A DNA stretch of 62,726 nt, taken from Flavobacteriales bacterium. GTDB lineage: Bacteria; Bacteroidota; Bacteroidia; Flavobacteriales_G; JALEGO01. The DNA is taken from NCBI GenBank assembly GCA_020629755.1, contig JAHDCS010000007.1, positions 1 to 62,726 of the forward strand, in the 5' to 3' direction. The notes under the pieces are model-generated. The model was not told the origin of the DNA. It saw nothing but the letters and a program-made list of their open reading frames with translations, and searched no databases. This document shows, piece by piece, positions 38,953 through 48,990 of this stretch. Made by a program: the position numbers and the translations under genes. The stretch's first letter is position 1; the number at the start of each line of letters is the position of its first letter.

Positions 38953-40263
38953 GTGAAATTTATAGAGACATTAAAAAATATTTGGAGTATTAAAGATCTG
39001 AGAGATCGAATCATAAATACCTTAGGGTTTTTATTGATTTATCGTTTAGGATCTTATGTTATATTACCTGGTGTAAATTCTGAAACATTGGCATCATTGA
39101 GTCAAAACTCAAATGGTCTGGTCTCTCTTATCAATACCTTTGCTGGAGGAGCTTTTTCAAGAGCTTCTATTTTTGCTTTAGGAATCATGCCGTATATCTC
39201 AGCATCTATTGTGATGCAGTTAGCTGGTATTGCTGTGCCAACTATACAGAAACTACAAAGAGATGGTGAGAGTGGGCGAAAAAAAATCACTCAATGGACT
39301 CGTTATCTGACCATATTGGTTTGTTTGGTACAGGGTTCTACTTATATAGGCACTCAAATTCCGCCACAAGCAGTTGAGTATGCAGGGTGGATCTGGAAAG
39401 CAACTTCCATCATTATTCTTATCACAGGCACATTATTTGTCATGTGGTTAGGTGAAAAAATAACCGAACGAGGCATAGGCAACGGAACCTCTCTCATTAT
39501 TATGATTGGCATTATAGCATCTTTTCCGTCTGCTGTGATTGGAGAAGGAGTGAGTCGCATCAATGAAAGTGGAGGATTAGTGGTCTTTTTACTAGAAGTC
39601 GTATTTTTCTTATTGGTTATTTTAGCTTGCGTTGCGCTTGTGCAAGGCACAAGACGTGTGCCAGTGCAATACGCTAAGCGTGTTGTCGGCAATAAACAAT
39701 ACCAAGGGGGTAGAAATTATTTGCCTTTAAAAGTAAATGCATCTGGCGTTATGCCTATCATTTTTGCTTCAGTTATTATGGTAATACCATCGAGTTTAGT
39801 ATCATACAGCTCATCAATAGCTGAAATTTTCTCGAATCCATTTGGGTTTTGGTATAATTTCATTTTAGCTATCCTTATTATTGCTTTTACATATTTTTAT
39901 ACAGCCATTGTGTTTTCTCCTCAGCAAATAGCTGAAGAGATGAAACGTAATGGCGGATTCATACCAGGTGTAAAACCAGGAAAAAATACAGCTAACTTTT
40001 TAGATACTATTTTGTCGAGAATAACCCTTCCTGGGTCTATATTCTTGGCTTTGGTTTCTATTTTTCCTGCCTTTGCCTATTTAATGGGAGTTACGCAGAA
40101 TTTTGCCCTGTTTTTTGGGGGGACGTCTCTTTTAATTATGGTGGGTGTGATATTAGATACATTACAGCAGATCGAGTCGCACTTGCTTATGAAAAAATAC
40201 GATGGTTTAATGAAAGGTGGTAATAAGATCAAAGGAAGGTCTTCATTGCCTATCATGGGTTAG
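38953..40263 (+). CDS. secY: Protein translocase subunit SecY
   Basis: 436-residue inner-membrane channel of the Sec system with ten predicted helices. YRLGSYVILPGV, GGAFSRASIFALGIMPYISASIVMQL (plug region), NGTSLIIMIGI and QGTRRVPVQYAKRVVG are conserved. It supplies the export route for the signal-peptide proteins in this window. GTG start. GGGGGGACG near 40117 is a one-base variant of the repeated word. Confidence 0.98.
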   Translation: MKFIETLKNIWSIKDLRDRIINTLGFLLIYRLGSYVILPGVNSETLASLSQNSNGLVSLINTFAGGAFSRASIFALGIMPYISASIVMQLAGIAVPTIQKLQRDGESGRKKITQWTRYLTILVCLVQGSTYIGTQIPPQAVEYAGWIWKATSIIILITGTLFVMWLGEKITERGIGNGTSLIIMIGIIASFPSAVIGEGVSRINESGGLVVFLLEVVFFLLVILACVALVQGTRRVPVQYAKRVVGNKQYQGGRNYLPLKVNASGVMPIIFASVIMVIPSSLVSYSSSIAEIFSNPFGFWYNFILAILIIAFTYFYTAIVFSPQQIAEEMKRNGGFIPGVKPGKNTANFLDTILSRITLPGSIFLALVSIFPAFAYLMGVTQNFALFFGGTSLLIMVGVILDTLQQIESHLLMKKYDGLMKGGNKIKGRSSLPIMG

Positions 40264-40280
40264 ACCCTGATTTTAATAAG

Positions 40281-41069
40281 ATGATATTAAAATCAAAAGA
40301 AGAAATTGAATTAATAAGAATTAGTTCTTTGCTTGTTGGTAAAACGTTAGCTGAGGTCTCTAAGAAGATTCAGCCTGGTGTATCTCTTGTCTCATTAGAT
40401 ATGCTTGCTGAAGAATTCATACGAGATCATGAAGCTTTGCCTGGATTTAAAGGTTTGTATGGATGTCCATCAACGCTTTTAACTTCTGTGAATGAGCAGG
40501 TTGTTCATGGATTGCCTACCTCATATGAATTAAAAGAAGGAGATGTGGTGTCTATAGATTGTGGCGTTAAAAAGAATGATTATTATGGTGATTCGGCTTA
40601 TACGTTTACAGTAGGAGAAATATCTAAAGAGAAACAAAAACTTTTAGAAGTGACTAAAAAGGCACTTTATTTAGGAATTGAAATGGCTGTTGCAGGCAAT
40701 AGAGTAGGAGACATTAGTGCTAGTATTCAGACCTATTGCGAGTCTTTTGGATACGGAGTAGTCAGAGAACTTGTGGGTCATGGATTAGGAAAAGACTTGC
40801 ATGAAGCCCCAGAAGTTCCGAACTTTGGAAAAAAAGGCAAAGGCCCTATGTTAAAAGAAGGATTAGTAATTGCTATTGAACCGATGATTAACATGGGTAA
40901 AAAAGAAGTGAAACAACTTTCAGACGGATGGACAATTGTCACTAAAGATCATTTGCCCTCGGCGCATTTTGAGCATACAGTTTGTATAGGTGCTCAAGGA
41001 GCAGACATTTTATCAACATTTGAAGAAATAGAAGAAATAGAAGAAATAGAAAAATTAAAATATGCCTAA
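40281..41069 (+). CDS. map: Type I methionine aminopeptidase
   Basis: 262 residues. Removes initiator methionine. The dinuclear metal ligands are visible: [19 protein letters not shown] (two Asp), [12 protein letters not shown] (His), IEPMINMG (Glu) and HFEHTVCI (Glu). The protein ends in an unusual acidic tail, [16 protein letters not shown], encoded by a 9-bp repeat. The last 8 bases overlap infA. Confidence 0.97.
   Translation: MILKSKEEIELIRISSLLVGKTLAEVSKKIQPGVSLVSLDMLAEEFIRDHEALPGFKGLYGCPSTLLTSVNEQVVHGLPTSYELKEGDVVSIDCGVKKNDYYGDSAYTFTVGEISKEKQKLLEVTKKALYLGIEMAVAGNRVGDISASIQTYCESFGYGVVRELVGHGLGKDLHEAPEVPNFGKKGKGPMLKEGLVIAIEPMINMGKKEVKQLSDGWTIVTKDHLPSAHFEHTVCIGAQGADILSTFEEIEEIEEIEKLKYA
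41022..41048 (+). repeat. Three tandem copies of GAAGAAATA
   Basis: Perfect 9-bp repeat in the last codons of map, coding EEI three times. Changes in copy number keep the frame. It lies just before the infA start and supplies the A/G-rich sequence upstream of it. Confidence 0.9.
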
Positions 41070-41283
41070 ACAACCAGAAATAGAGCAAGATGGCGTTATT
41101 ATTGAAGCATTATCAAATGCGATGTTTCGTGTAGAGCTTGAAAATGAACACGTTATTACAGCTCATATTTCCGGTAAAATGAGAATGCATTACATTAAAA
41201 TTTTACCTGGAGATAAAGTTTGTGTGGCAATGACACCTTATGACCTAACAAAAGGTAGAATAAAATTTAGATACAAATCATAA
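41062..41283 (+). CDS. infA: Translation initiation factor IF-1
   Basis: 73-residue OB-fold protein binding the A site during initiation. [22 protein letters not shown] and [19 protein letters not shown] are the family signature. It overlaps the end of map by 8 bases. Confidence 0.97.
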   Translation: MPKQPEIEQDGVIIEALSNAMFRVELENEHVITAHISGKMRMHYIKILPGDKVCVAMTPYDLTKGRIKFRYKS

Positions 41284-41294
41284 GCGAAGAAATA

Positions 41295-41411
41295 ATGAAA
41301 GTTAGAGCATCTGTTAAAAAAAGATCTGAAGATTGTAAAATCGTGAAGCGGAAAGGAAGGGTATATGTGATTAATAAAAAGAACCCAAAATTTAAACAAA
41401 GACAAGGTTAA
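41295..41411 (+). CDS. rpmJ: 50S ribosomal protein L36 (zinc-less form)
   Basis: 38 residues starting [10 protein letters not shown] and ending PKFKQRQG, the exact family ends and length. The usual zinc ligands CxxC...C...H are mostly missing: only the Cys of EDCKIVKRK remains. It lies between infA and rpsM, 11 and 5 bases from its neighbours. Confidence 0.96.
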   Translation: MKVRASVKKRSEDCKIVKRKGRVYVINKKNPKFKQRQG

Positions 41412-41416
41412 GAGTT

Positions 41417-41794
41417 ATGGCTAGAATTTCAGGAATAGACTTACCTAAAAATAAGAGAGGCGTTATAGGCTTGACGTACATCTATGGCATTGGACGATCA
41501 AGTGCCAAAAAGATATTGTCTCAAGCAAAGGTGGATGAAAATGTTAAAGTTCAAGATTGGAACGACGATCAACTCGGAAAAATCAGATCCATTCTTGGTG
41601 AAGAGTATAAAGTTGAAGGATCGCTTAGAGGAGAAGTTCAATTGAACATCAAGCGTTTAATGGATATCGGTTGCTATCGCGGAATCCGTCACAGATCAGG
41701 TCTTCCTTTAAGAGGGCAAAAGACTAAAAACAACAGTAGAACTAGAAAAGGAAAAAGAAAAACAGTTGCAAACAAGAAAAAAGCAACCAAATAA
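41417..41794 (+). CDS. rpsM: 30S ribosomal protein S13
   Basis: 125 residues, contacting P-site tRNA and 50[46 protein letters not shown] and a basic C-terminus are typical. Confidence 0.98.
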   Translation: MARISGIDLPKNKRGVIGLTYIYGIGRSSAKKILSQAKVDENVKVQDWNDDQLGKIRSILGEEYKVEGSLRGEVQLNIKRLMDIGCYRGIRHRSGLPLRGQKTKNNSRTRKGKRKTVANKKKATK

Positions 41795-41803
41795 TCATTA
41801 AGT

Positions 41804-42187
41804 ATGGCGAAGTCAAGTGCTAAAAAAAGAAAAGTTAAAATTGATGCCATTGGTCAGGCACATGTTAATGCATCTTTTAACAATATCATTATCTCTCTTA
41901 CAAACAACAACGGAGAAGTCATCTCATGGTCTTCTGCGGGTAAACAAGGCTTTAGAGGGGCAAAGAAAAACACGCCTTATGCTGCTCAATTAGCAGCTGA
42001 AGATTGTGCTAAAGTTGCTCTTGAAGCAGGCTTACGAAAGGTAAAGGTTTATGTGAAAGGTCCGGGTGCTGGTAGAGAGTCGGCAATACGAACCATTCAT
42101 AACACAGGTATTGAAGTGATGGAAATAATTGACGTTACTCCTTTGCCTCATAATGGATGTCGTCCGCCAAAAAGAAGACGCGTTTAA
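41804..42187 (+). CDS. rpsK: 30S ribosomal protein S11
   Basis: 127 residues on the platform near the mRNA exit. [43 protein letters not shown] in parts, and the C-terminal [18 protein letters not shown], are conserved. Confidence 0.98.
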   Translation: MAKSSAKKRKVKIDAIGQAHVNASFNNIIISLTNNNGEVISWSSAGKQGFRGAKKNTPYAAQLAAEDCAKVALEAGLRKVKVYVKGPGAGRESAIRTIHNTGIEVMEIIDVTPLPHNGCRPPKRRRV

Positions 42188-42212
42188 GGTTAGAATAATT
42201 AAGATTTAAAAA

Positions 42213-42821
42213 ATGGCTAGATATACAGGTCCAACATCGAAGATTGCAAGAAAATTCAAAGAGCCCATCTTTGGTCCAGATAAGGTTTTAGAGAAAAAAA
42301 ACTATCCTCCCGGACAACACGGGAACAGCAGAAGAAGATCAAAGAAAAGTGAATATGCTATCCAACTTATGGAAAAGCAAAAAGCCAAGTATACCTACGG
42401 AATGCTTGAAAAACAATTCAGAAGATTTTTTCAGATTGCATCAAGAAAAAAAGGAGCAACAGGTGAAAATTTATTGAAGTTATGTGAATCTAGACTAGAC
42501 AATGTAGTGTTTAGAATGAGTATTGCTCCTACAAGAAGAGGCGCTAGACAGTTGGTTTCGCACAAGCATATTTTAGTAAATGGAGATCTAGTAAACATCC
42601 CATCTTTTATTGTAAAGCCAGGCGATCAAGTAGAAGTTAGAGAACGCTCAAAGTCACTAGAAGCCATTAGCAATTCAATTGCCTTAGGCCGAAAAGGACA
42701 CTATCCTTGGGTAGAGTTTGACAACACATCCTTAAAAGGAACATTTTTAAATCAACCAGAAAGAGAAGAAATCCCAGAGAATATTAACGAACAACTTATT
42801 GTAGAACTTTATTCAAAGTAA
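42213..42821 (+). CDS. rpsD: 30S ribosomal protein S4
   Basis: 202 residues; 30S assembly initiator, zinc-free form without an N-terminal Cys cluster. [18 protein letters not shown] and [18 protein letters not shown] precede the S4 RNA-binding domain ([22 protein letters not shown], in part). Confidence 0.98.
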   Translation: MARYTGPTSKIARKFKEPIFGPDKVLEKKNYPPGQHGNSRRRSKKSEYAIQLMEKQKAKYTYGMLEKQFRRFFQIASRKKGATGENLLKLCESRLDNVVFRMSIAPTRRGARQLVSHKHILVNGDLVNIPSFIVKPGDQVEVRERSKSLEAISNSIALGRKGHYPWVEFDNTSLKGTFLNQPEREEIPENINEQLIVELYSK

Positions 42822-42848
42822 TTTAATCATTATTTACACGCAATTATT

Positions 42849-43841
42849 ATGGCAATTTTAGATTTTCAAAAACCAGACAAAGTCATTATGCTTGAAGCCG
42901 ACAATTACTTCGGTAAGTTCGAGTTTAGACCACTAGAACCAGGATACGGACAAACCGTTGGTAATGCTCTTCGTAGAATTTTACTTTCTTCTTTAGAAGG
43001 TTTTGCAATTTCAGCGATCAAGATTGAAGGCGTCGATCATGAATTTTCTACCATCAAAGGTGTTGTGGAAGATGTTACGGAGGTGATCTTAAACCTTAAA
43101 CAAGTAAGATTTAAGCAACAAATAGAAGATGTTGATTCAGAAGTAATTTCAGTTACAGTAAAAGGCAAAGATAGCTTCACTGGAGAAGACATTGCTAAGT
43201 CTGCCTCTGCATTTCAAGTACTAAATCCAGACTTTGTAATATGTACCCTTGATCCTAAAGTGAGTATGTCTCTTGAGTTAACAGTAAATAAAGGGCGCGG
43301 ATATGTGCCTGCTGAAGAACAAGAAATGGGTGAAAAAGCGCTTGGTGTAGTGCCTATAGATGCTATTTATACGCCAATTAAGAACGTTAAATATGCCGTA
43401 GAGAATTTTAGAGTAGAACAAAAAACAGATTATGAGAAGTTAATCTTTGATATTAAAACAGATGGTTCTATACATCCTAAAGATGCGCTTCAAGAAGCGG
43501 CTAAGATATTGATTCACCATTTTATGCTCTTCTCTGATGAGCGTATTACATTGGATGCGCCTACTAAATCTAGTGAAGAAGAGTTCGATGAAGCATCTTT
43601 ACACATGCGTCAATTACTTAAAACAAGATTAGTAGATATGGACTTGTCAGTACGTGCCTTAAATTGTTTAAAGTCAGCTGATGTTGATACTCTAGGAGAT
43701 CTTGTAACTTTTCAGAAAAGTGATTTATTAAAGTTTAGAAACTTTGGTAAAAAGTCATTAACCGAGTTAGAAGAATTGGTTGATGTAAAGGGTTTGTCTT
43801 TTGGGATGAATCTTTCGAAATACAAGTTAGATAAAGAATAA
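42849..43841 (+). CDS. rpoA: RNA polymerase alpha subunit
   Basis: 330 residues. The N-terminal assembly domain shows [22 protein letters not shown]. The C-terminal DNA- and activator-binding domain shows [36 protein letters not shown] and a short GMNLSKYKL end. Confidence 0.98.
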   Translation: MAILDFQKPDKVIMLEADNYFGKFEFRPLEPGYGQTVGNALRRILLSSLEGFAISAIKIEGVDHEFSTIKGVVEDVTEVILNLKQVRFKQQIEDVDSEVISVTVKGKDSFTGEDIAKSASAFQVLNPDFVICTLDPKVSMSLELTVNKGRGYVPAEEQEMGEKALGVVPIDAIYTPIKNVKYAVENFRVEQKTDYEKLIFDIKTDGSIHPKDALQEAAKILIHHFMLFSDERITLDAPTKSSEEEFDEASLHMRQLLKTRLVDMDLSVRALNCLKSADVDTLGDLVTFQKSDLLKFRNFGKKSLTELEELVDVKGLSFGMNLSKYKLDKE

Positions 43842-43865
43842 TATTCGTGTTTAAAGCATAATAAA

Positions 43866-44417
43866 ATGAGACACAATAATAAAGTTAATTCCTTAGGAAG
43901 AAAGCCTGCCCACAGAAAGGCCCTAATGAAAAACATGGCTAATGCATTGATTACCCATAAAAGAATCAATACCACTTTAGCTAAAGCAAAAGAACTTAGA
44001 AAGTATGTTGAGCCATTGATTACAAAATCAAAGCAAGACACACAGCATTCTAGACGAGTTGTTTTTAGTTATTTGCAGGATAAAACATCTGTCACTGAAC
44101 TTTTTAGAACCATCTCGCCAAAAGTTTCTAACCGAAACGGAGGGTACACACGTATTCTTAAGACGGGATTTCGTCAAGGGGATAGTGCTGAAATGTGCAT
44201 GATGGAATTGGTTGATTTTAATGAGTTGTACACAACAAATACGGGTGCAAAATCAGCTAAGAAAACAACGCGTAGAGGCAGATCAAAAAAGAAAGCAGAA
44301 GATACTTCAGCTAAAGCAGAGGTGAGCACAGCACAGCCTAATCAGGCTAAGTCAGAAGCTAATCCTTCTACACAAGCGCCTGAAGCTTCTGCAGATCAGT
44401 CAAAAGCGGCAGAATAA
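43866..44417 (+). CDS. rplQ: 50S ribosomal protein L17 with a long charged tail
   Basis: 183 residues; the first ~120 are ordinary L17 ([41 protein letters not shown]). A further ~60 residues are first Lys/Arg-rich ([18 protein letters not shown]) and then Ala/Ser/Glu/Gln-rich. Tails of this type occur in other Bacteroidota and are probably disordered. Last gene of the ribosomal cluster. Confidence 0.97.
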   Translation: MRHNNKVNSLGRKPAHRKALMKNMANALITHKRINTTLAKAKELRKYVEPLITKSKQDTQHSRRVVFSYLQDKTSVTELFRTISPKVSNRNGGYTRILKTGFRQGDSAEMCMMELVDFNELYTTNTGAKSAKKTTRRGRSKKKAEDTSAKAEVSTAQPNQAKSEANPSTQAPEASADQSKAAE

Positions 44418-44450
44418 TTTTTTATCTAAAAAAGATTAACCACAATTACA

Positions 44451-44484
44451 AAGGGAGTAAGTGTATACTTACTCCCTTTTTTTA
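44451..44484 (+). terminator. Intrinsic terminator of the ribosomal protein cluster
   Basis: Perfect 13-bp stem (AAAGGGAGTAAGT at 44451-44463 with ACTTACTCCCTTT at 44468-44480), four-base loop and a run of T to 44484. It separates rplQ from carA. Confidence 0.92.
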
Positions 44485-44569
44485 TGCATAGTTTTTTCTG
44501 TCAGTTGATAACTGATATATCTTTATATGAAAGACTCTCAATAAAAAACATTAGATTAGCACTACCAAT

Positions 44570-45676
44570 ATGTCAAGTAAAGCTGTTCTGGTTTTAGAAG
44601 ATGGTTCTTTTTTTGAAGGAATTTCAGTTGGTCACAAAAATCAAGTGATTGGCGAAATCTGTTTCAATACTACCATGACAGGATATCAAGAAGTTTTTTC
44701 TGATCCATCTTATTATGGGCAAATTATCACCATGACCACCTCCCATATAGGAAATTACGGCGTGCATAAAGAAGACATGGAGTCTGATCGTATTATGATA
44801 AGAGGATTGGTGTGTAATGAATTAACAGAGAAGTATTCTAGACCAAGGTCTGCAAAAGGGTTAGATCAATTTTTAAAACAAAACAAAATCACTGGCATTA
44901 AAGGAGTTGACACCAGAAAATTAGTGCGTCATATTCGGTCTAAAGGGGCTATGAATGCCATTATTTCAGCTATAGAAACAGATGTTAAACTCTTGCAAAA
45001 AAAGCTAAAAAAAGCGCCAAAGATGGAAGGCTTAGAGCTCTCTTCAAAAGTTTCTTGTCAAAAAGCGTATACGGTTGGGGCAAGAACGTCTGATTTACGT
45101 GTAGCCCTGCTTGACTTGGGTACAAAAACAAATATAATACGGTGTTTAACAGACAGAGGGGCATATGTTAAGGTGTTTCCGATTGGGTCAACTTATAAAG
45201 AGATATTGTCTTTTAAGCCAAGAGGTATTATGTTAAGTAATGGCCCTGGAGATCCATCCGTAATGAAAAAAACAATTACACTTGCTAAAAAACTGATTGA
45301 TTCAAAAATTCCTGTTTTTGGGATTTGTCTGGGGCATCAAATTATGGCCTTATCTCAAGGAATACCCACGTATAAAATGCATAATGGACACAGAGGTGTG
45401 AATCATCCGGTGCTTAATTTAAACACGAAGAAAGCCGAGGTGACCTCTCAAAATCATGGTTTTGTTGTGGATTTTAATGCGGCTAAAAAAACGAAAAACA
45501 TAGAGGTTACCCATATACATTTAAACGATCAAACCTTAGCAGGCATAAAGATTAAAAACACTCCTTCTTTTTCTGTGCAGTTTCATCCTGAATCTAGTGC
45601 TGGCCCCAATGACAGTCGCTATCTTTTTGATGATTTCATTTCTAAAGTTAAACGCTATAATACTTCTAAAATATGA
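44570..45676 (+). CDS. carA: Carbamoyl-phosphate synthase small subunit
   Basis: 368 residues. The glutaminase subunit supplies ammonia to CarB for carbamoyl phosphate in arginine and pyrimidine synthesis. N-terminal [20 protein letters not shown] is typical. The triad residues are the Cys in [13 protein letters not shown] and His/Glu in [10 protein letters not shown]. carB is not in the window. A TATCTTTA sequence about 50 bases upstream may be the promoter. The end overlaps eno by ATGA. Confidence 0.97.
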   Translation: MSSKAVLVLEDGSFFEGISVGHKNQVIGEICFNTTMTGYQEVFSDPSYYGQIITMTTSHIGNYGVHKEDMESDRIMIRGLVCNELTEKYSRPRSAKGLDQFLKQNKITGIKGVDTRKLVRHIRSKGAMNAIISAIETDVKLLQKKLKKAPKMEGLELSSKVSCQKAYTVGARTSDLRVALLDLGTKTNIIRCLTDRGAYVKVFPIGSTYKEILSFKPRGIMLSNGPGDPSVMKKTITLAKKLIDSKIPVFGICLGHQIMALSQGIPTYKMHNGHRGVNHPVLNLNTKKAEVTSQNHGFVVDFNAAKKTKNIEVTHIHLNDQTLAGIKIKNTPSFSVQFHPESSAGPNDSRYLFDDFISKVKRYNTSKI

Positions 45677-46950
45677 GTCGCATTACATCTATTCAGGCCA
45701 AACAAATTTTAGACTCAAGAGGTAATCCGACAGTTGAAGTAGACGTGTATACTGAACGGGGCGGATTTGGCCGAGCAGCAGTTCCGTCTGGGGCTTCAAC
45801 AGGTGTATACGAAGCAGTTGAGTTGCGTGATGGTGACCCAAAAGTGTTTTTAGGTAAGGGCGTTTTAAAAGCCGTTGATAATGTCAATACAATTATTGGT
45901 GAAGAACTTCAAGGCTATGAAGTCTTAGATCAAAGAGGATTAGATGCTCATCTCATACAGCTAGATGCTACAGAGAATAAATCAAACTTAGGCGCCAATG
46001 CTATGCTGGGGGTTTCTTTAGCAGCAGCTAAAGCAGCGGCTTCAGAGGTAGGATTGCCACTGTATCGATATGTTGGCGGAGTGAATGCGACACTTTTACC
46101 TATTCCAATGATGAATATTTTAAACGGTGGCGCTCATGCTGATAACGCTATAGACATTCAAGAGTTTATGGTGATGCCTATAAACTTTACAGATTTTTCT
46201 TCTTCATTACGCGCTGGGGTAGAGGTGTTTCATAGCTTAAAAAAAGTATTAAAAGCTAAAAAATTAACCACTAATGTAGGCGATGAAGGCGGATTTGCGC
46301 CTAATTTATCTTCTAACGAAGAAGCGCTTGAACTTGTGCTTGAATCTATTGAAAAGGCAGGGTATAAGCCCGGAGAAGATATTTTTATTGCACTTGACGC
46401 GGCTGCATCAGAATTTTATGATGCTAAAAAGAAAAGCTATACCCTATCAGGTAAATCTTTAACCAATAAAGAATTGGTTCAATATTGGGAGTCTTTAGTA
46501 GGCAAGTACCCGATTGTGTCTATTGAAGATGGTTTTGATCAAGACGATTGGGAGGGATGGACGATGCTCAGCGAAAAATTAGGGCATAAGATACAACTTG
46601 TTGGAGATGATTTATTTGTCACCAATACCGATAGACTTATTGAAGGCCTGCAAAAAGGAGCGGCTAATTCTATCTTAGTAAAAGTCAATCAAATTGGCAC
46701 CTTAACAGAAACTATCGAGGCGGTTAATCTAGCTCATATGAACGGATTTACCTCTGTGATGAGTCATCGTAGCGGTGAAACCTCAGATTATACCATTGCA
46801 GATTTAGCCATAGCACTTTCTACTGGGCAAATTAAAACTGGGTCTGCCTCTAGATCTGATCGCATGGCGAAATACAACCAACTTTTGCGCATAGAACAAT
46901 CTTTAGGCTCGACAGGCCAATTTTTAGGGCCAGCTTTTAGGTATGTTTAG
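45673..46950 (+). CDS. eno: Enolase
   Basis: 425 residues, converting 2-phosphoglycerate to phosphoenolpyruvate. [35 protein letters not shown], the metal-binding [11 protein letters not shown] and VGDDLFVTN, and the signature [17 protein letters not shown] are all intact. Its start overlaps the carA stop, so the two are co-translated. The 95 bases after it show no convincing terminator. Confidence 0.98.
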   Translation: MSRITSIQAKQILDSRGNPTVEVDVYTERGGFGRAAVPSGASTGVYEAVELRDGDPKVFLGKGVLKAVDNVNTIIGEELQGYEVLDQRGLDAHLIQLDATENKSNLGANAMLGVSLAAAKAAASEVGLPLYRYVGGVNATLLPIPMMNILNGGAHADNAIDIQEFMVMPINFTDFSSSLRAGVEVFHSLKKVLKAKKLTTNVGDEGGFAPNLSSNEEALELVLESIEKAGYKPGEDIFIALDAAASEFYDAKKKSYTLSGKSLTNKELVQYWESLVGKYPIVSIEDGFDQDDWEGWTMLSEKLGHKIQLVGDDLFVTNTDRLIEGLQKGAANSILVKVNQIGTLTETIEAVNLAHMNGFTSVMSHRSGETSDYTIADLAIALSTGQIKTGSASRSDRMAKYNQLLRIEQSLGSTGQFLGPAFRYV

Positions 46951-47045
46951 AACCAAATAGCAATTACAACGGCCCACTGAACATTATACAAACGCCTGTA
47001 AAGAAGTGTTGGTCAAAAATATTGCAGAGCAAATAAGAGTTAAAT

Positions 47046-47951
47046 TTAATCCTCAATAGGTTTATCGCCCACGTACTTACCCCGTTTATAGATTTCGATT
47101 TTCTTTAAAATACCATTGTGGTATTTGTAATGTAAACCGTTGATTAGGTGGTAGTTTTTAAAAGTGCCTTTTTGTGATATCTGCTTGTCTTTGTTATATA
47201 AAGTGTGCTTGCCATTGCCGTTAAACGGATTTGTTTTTTTCTCAGCGGCATTTTGAGTAGCGCCTTTTTCTACTTTAGCTACTTTAGTGCTTATTGCTTC
47301 AATCTTAACATTTTCAGCTTTTGGTTTTGGCGCAAAAGATTTTGTTTTGTTGTGGTTTACTACACCAGCCTGGTCATAGTATTTCTTTTCTTTTACAGAC
47401 CCATCTTTATTGTACTCCACAAACTCACCTGTTTCTTTGCCCTCCACAATTTTACCCACAATCATCAGTTTTCCGTTATCGTGGTAGTACTTTTGCACAC
47501 CATTGCGCTTGCCATTGGCACCAAATACAAATTCTTGTCTTTTTTTGCCATTTTCATAATAGCGGGTAAAGTTTCCGGTATTTTTGTTCCGTGACCAATT
47601 GCCTTCTTCTTCGAGTCTTCCGTTTTCAAAAAACACCTTGTAATGGCCATTAGGTCTTCCGTTTTTATACTGTATTATGCTTCTTTCGTTTCCGTTAGGA
47701 AAAAACTTGATCCACGTGCCTGTTTTTCGGCTGCTTTTATAGTGGCCTGTTTCTACGACTGCAGATGAGGCGTATCCTTTTGATGAACTCATGTTGCCAA
47801 AAATCATCCACTTCCCTTGTTTGAGTTTGTTGGCATCTACCTTATTGATGGTATCGTTTTGGTAGAGTTTAAAGCTTTGTCCCCATCCCCCCAAAGACAT
47901 AAAAAAAGCAAAAGAAAAGGCGTAAAATAGTGGTGCAAATAATTGGTTCAT
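47046..47951 (-). CDS. Secreted MORN/YwqK-like repeat protein
   Basis: 301 residues. Signal peptide ends SLGGWGQ. About six short motifs of the form NGKxxxEGxYKxGKRxGxWxxYY follow (GHYKSSRKTGTWIKFFPNG, YKNGRPNGHYKVFFENGR, RYYENGKKRQEFVFG, KYYHDNGKLMIVGK). This is the MORN_2/YwqK-antitoxin-like repeat common in Bacteroidota secreted proteins. A Lys/Thr-rich spacer precedes a last copy at the C-terminus. Function unknown; no toxin partner is adjacent. The GGGGGGATG word at 47884 falls in the signal peptide. Confidence 0.75.
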   Translation of the reverse strand: MNQLFAPLFYAFSFAFFMSLGGWGQSFKLYQNDTINKVDANKLKQGKWMIFGNMSSSKGYASSAVVETGHYKSSRKTGTWIKFFPNGNERSIIQYKNGRPNGHYKVFFENGRLEEEGNWSRNKNTGNFTRYYENGKKRQEFVFGANGKRNGVQKYYHDNGKLMIVGKIVEGKETGEFVEYNKDGSVKEKKYYDQAGVVNHNKTKSFAPKPKAENVKIEAISTKVAKVEKGATQNAAEKKTNPFNGNGKHTLYNKDKQISQKGTFKNYHLINGLHYKYHNGILKKIEIYKRGKYVGDKPIED

Positions 47952-48020
47952 AATAAGCAGCTATCAGAGAAGGTACAACAAAAAATTGATCTGATGAAAA
48001 CTCAAAAAGACTTTGTTTAA

Positions 48021-48971
48021 TTAGGGTTGTTTAAGTCTTTTGATCATTTCTGCTGTCATGGTAGTTAAGTCAAATTTGTGTGCCCAATTCCAATGTTCTT
48101 TGGCAATAGAGTCATCGATACTTTTTGGCCAACTATCAGCATAGGCTTGCCGTTTATCAGGAGCGTAATCGATTTTAAAATCAGCAAAATGAGTGGTGAT
48201 GGCTTTGTAGAGCTCATCAGGCGTGAAATCTATCCCTGAAATATTGTATGATGAACGTACTTTTATGTTTTCTTTATCAGCCTCCATTAGCTCTATGGTA
48301 GCTCTAATAGCGTCATCCATATACATCATGGGTAATCTGGTGTCTGGCTTTAGGTAGCACGTATAATTTTTTTTCATAAGTGCCCTATGAAAGATATGCA
48401 CAGCATAATCTGTAGTGCCTCCTCCTGGTTCAGACTTATAACTGATAAGCCCCGGATACCGAATGCTTCTGACATCTACCCCATACTTTTTATGAAAATA
48501 ATCACACCAGAGTTCGCCTGATAGTTTACTGATTCCATATACCGTTGTTGGTTCTTTTGTGCAATATTGCGGGCAGTTTATTTGGGGGGATGTGGGGCCA
48601 AAAACAGCAATTGAACTGGGCCAAAAAATCTTTTCAATAATACCTTCTGAGGCTAAACTCAACACATTAAAAAGCCCATTCATGTTTAAGTTCCAGGCAA
48701 ATTTTGGGTTCTGTTCGGCCGTAGCCGATAAAAGCGCAGCCAACAAATACACTTGTTTTACCTTGTAGGTTTTTACCATTTTGAAAACTTTTTCTTTGTC
48801 TAAGACATCGAGTATTTCAAAAGGACCAGATTCATAAACGTCAAACACCGGGGTTTTTACATCGGTAGCAATTACATTGTGGTTGCCGTATTTTTTTCTA
48901 AGTGCTAAAACCAAATCTGAACCAATTTGCCCAGCTGCTCCAATCACTAAAATTGTCTCTTGTGTATTCAT
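48021..48971 (-). CDS. SDR-type L-threonine 3-dehydrogenase
   Basis: 316 residues from ATG 48971; the longer open frame upstream is not coding. The NAD-binding loop is [12 protein letters not shown] and the catalytic YxxxK is YGISKLSGE. The segments [21 protein letters not shown] and [17 protein letters not shown], and an ending with DSWPKSIDD, are those of the short-chain threonine dehydrogenase group known from Flavobacterium. It oxidises L-threonine to 2-amino-3-ketobutyrate. It is divergent from trhO with only 19 bases between start codons. Confidence 0.88.
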   Translation of the reverse strand: MNTQETILVIGAAGQIGSDLVLALRKKYGNHNVIATDVKTPVFDVYESGPFEILDVLDKEKVFKMVKTYKVKQVYLLAALLSATAEQNPKFAWNLNMNGLFNVLSLASEGIIEKIFWPSSIAVFGPTSPQINCPQYCTKEPTTVYGISKLSGELWCDYFHKKYGVDVRSIRYPGLISYKSEPGGGTTDYAVHIFHRALMKKNYTCYLKPDTRLPMMYMDDAIRATIELMEADKENIKVRSSYNISGIDFTPDELYKAITTHFADFKIDYAPDKRQAYADSWPKSIDDSIAKEHWNWAHKFDLTTMTAEMIKRLKQP

Positions 48972-48975
48972 TTTG

Positions 48976-48983
48976 TATCTTTG
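48976..48983 (+). promoter_or_regulatory. -7 promoter element TATCTTTG of trhO
   Basis: Exact TAnnTTTG match ending 7 bases before the TTG start at 48991, in the 19-base space between divergent start codons. The predicted transcript has no more than a few bases of leader. Confidence 0.55.
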
Positions 48984-48990
48984 CGTAGCC

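Noticed and set aside
46951-47045. Terminator between the converging eno and MORN-like genes
   Set aside because: No convincing inverted repeat was found by eye.
47205-47594. A hydrophobic plus-strand open frame of 129 residues
   Set aside because: It is antisense to the MORN-like repeats and has no supporting motif or start context.
48877-48990. Longer N-terminus of TrhO from 48877
   Set aside because: It would overlap the divergent dehydrogenase coding region and the promoter box, and relatives begin near the TTG at 48991.
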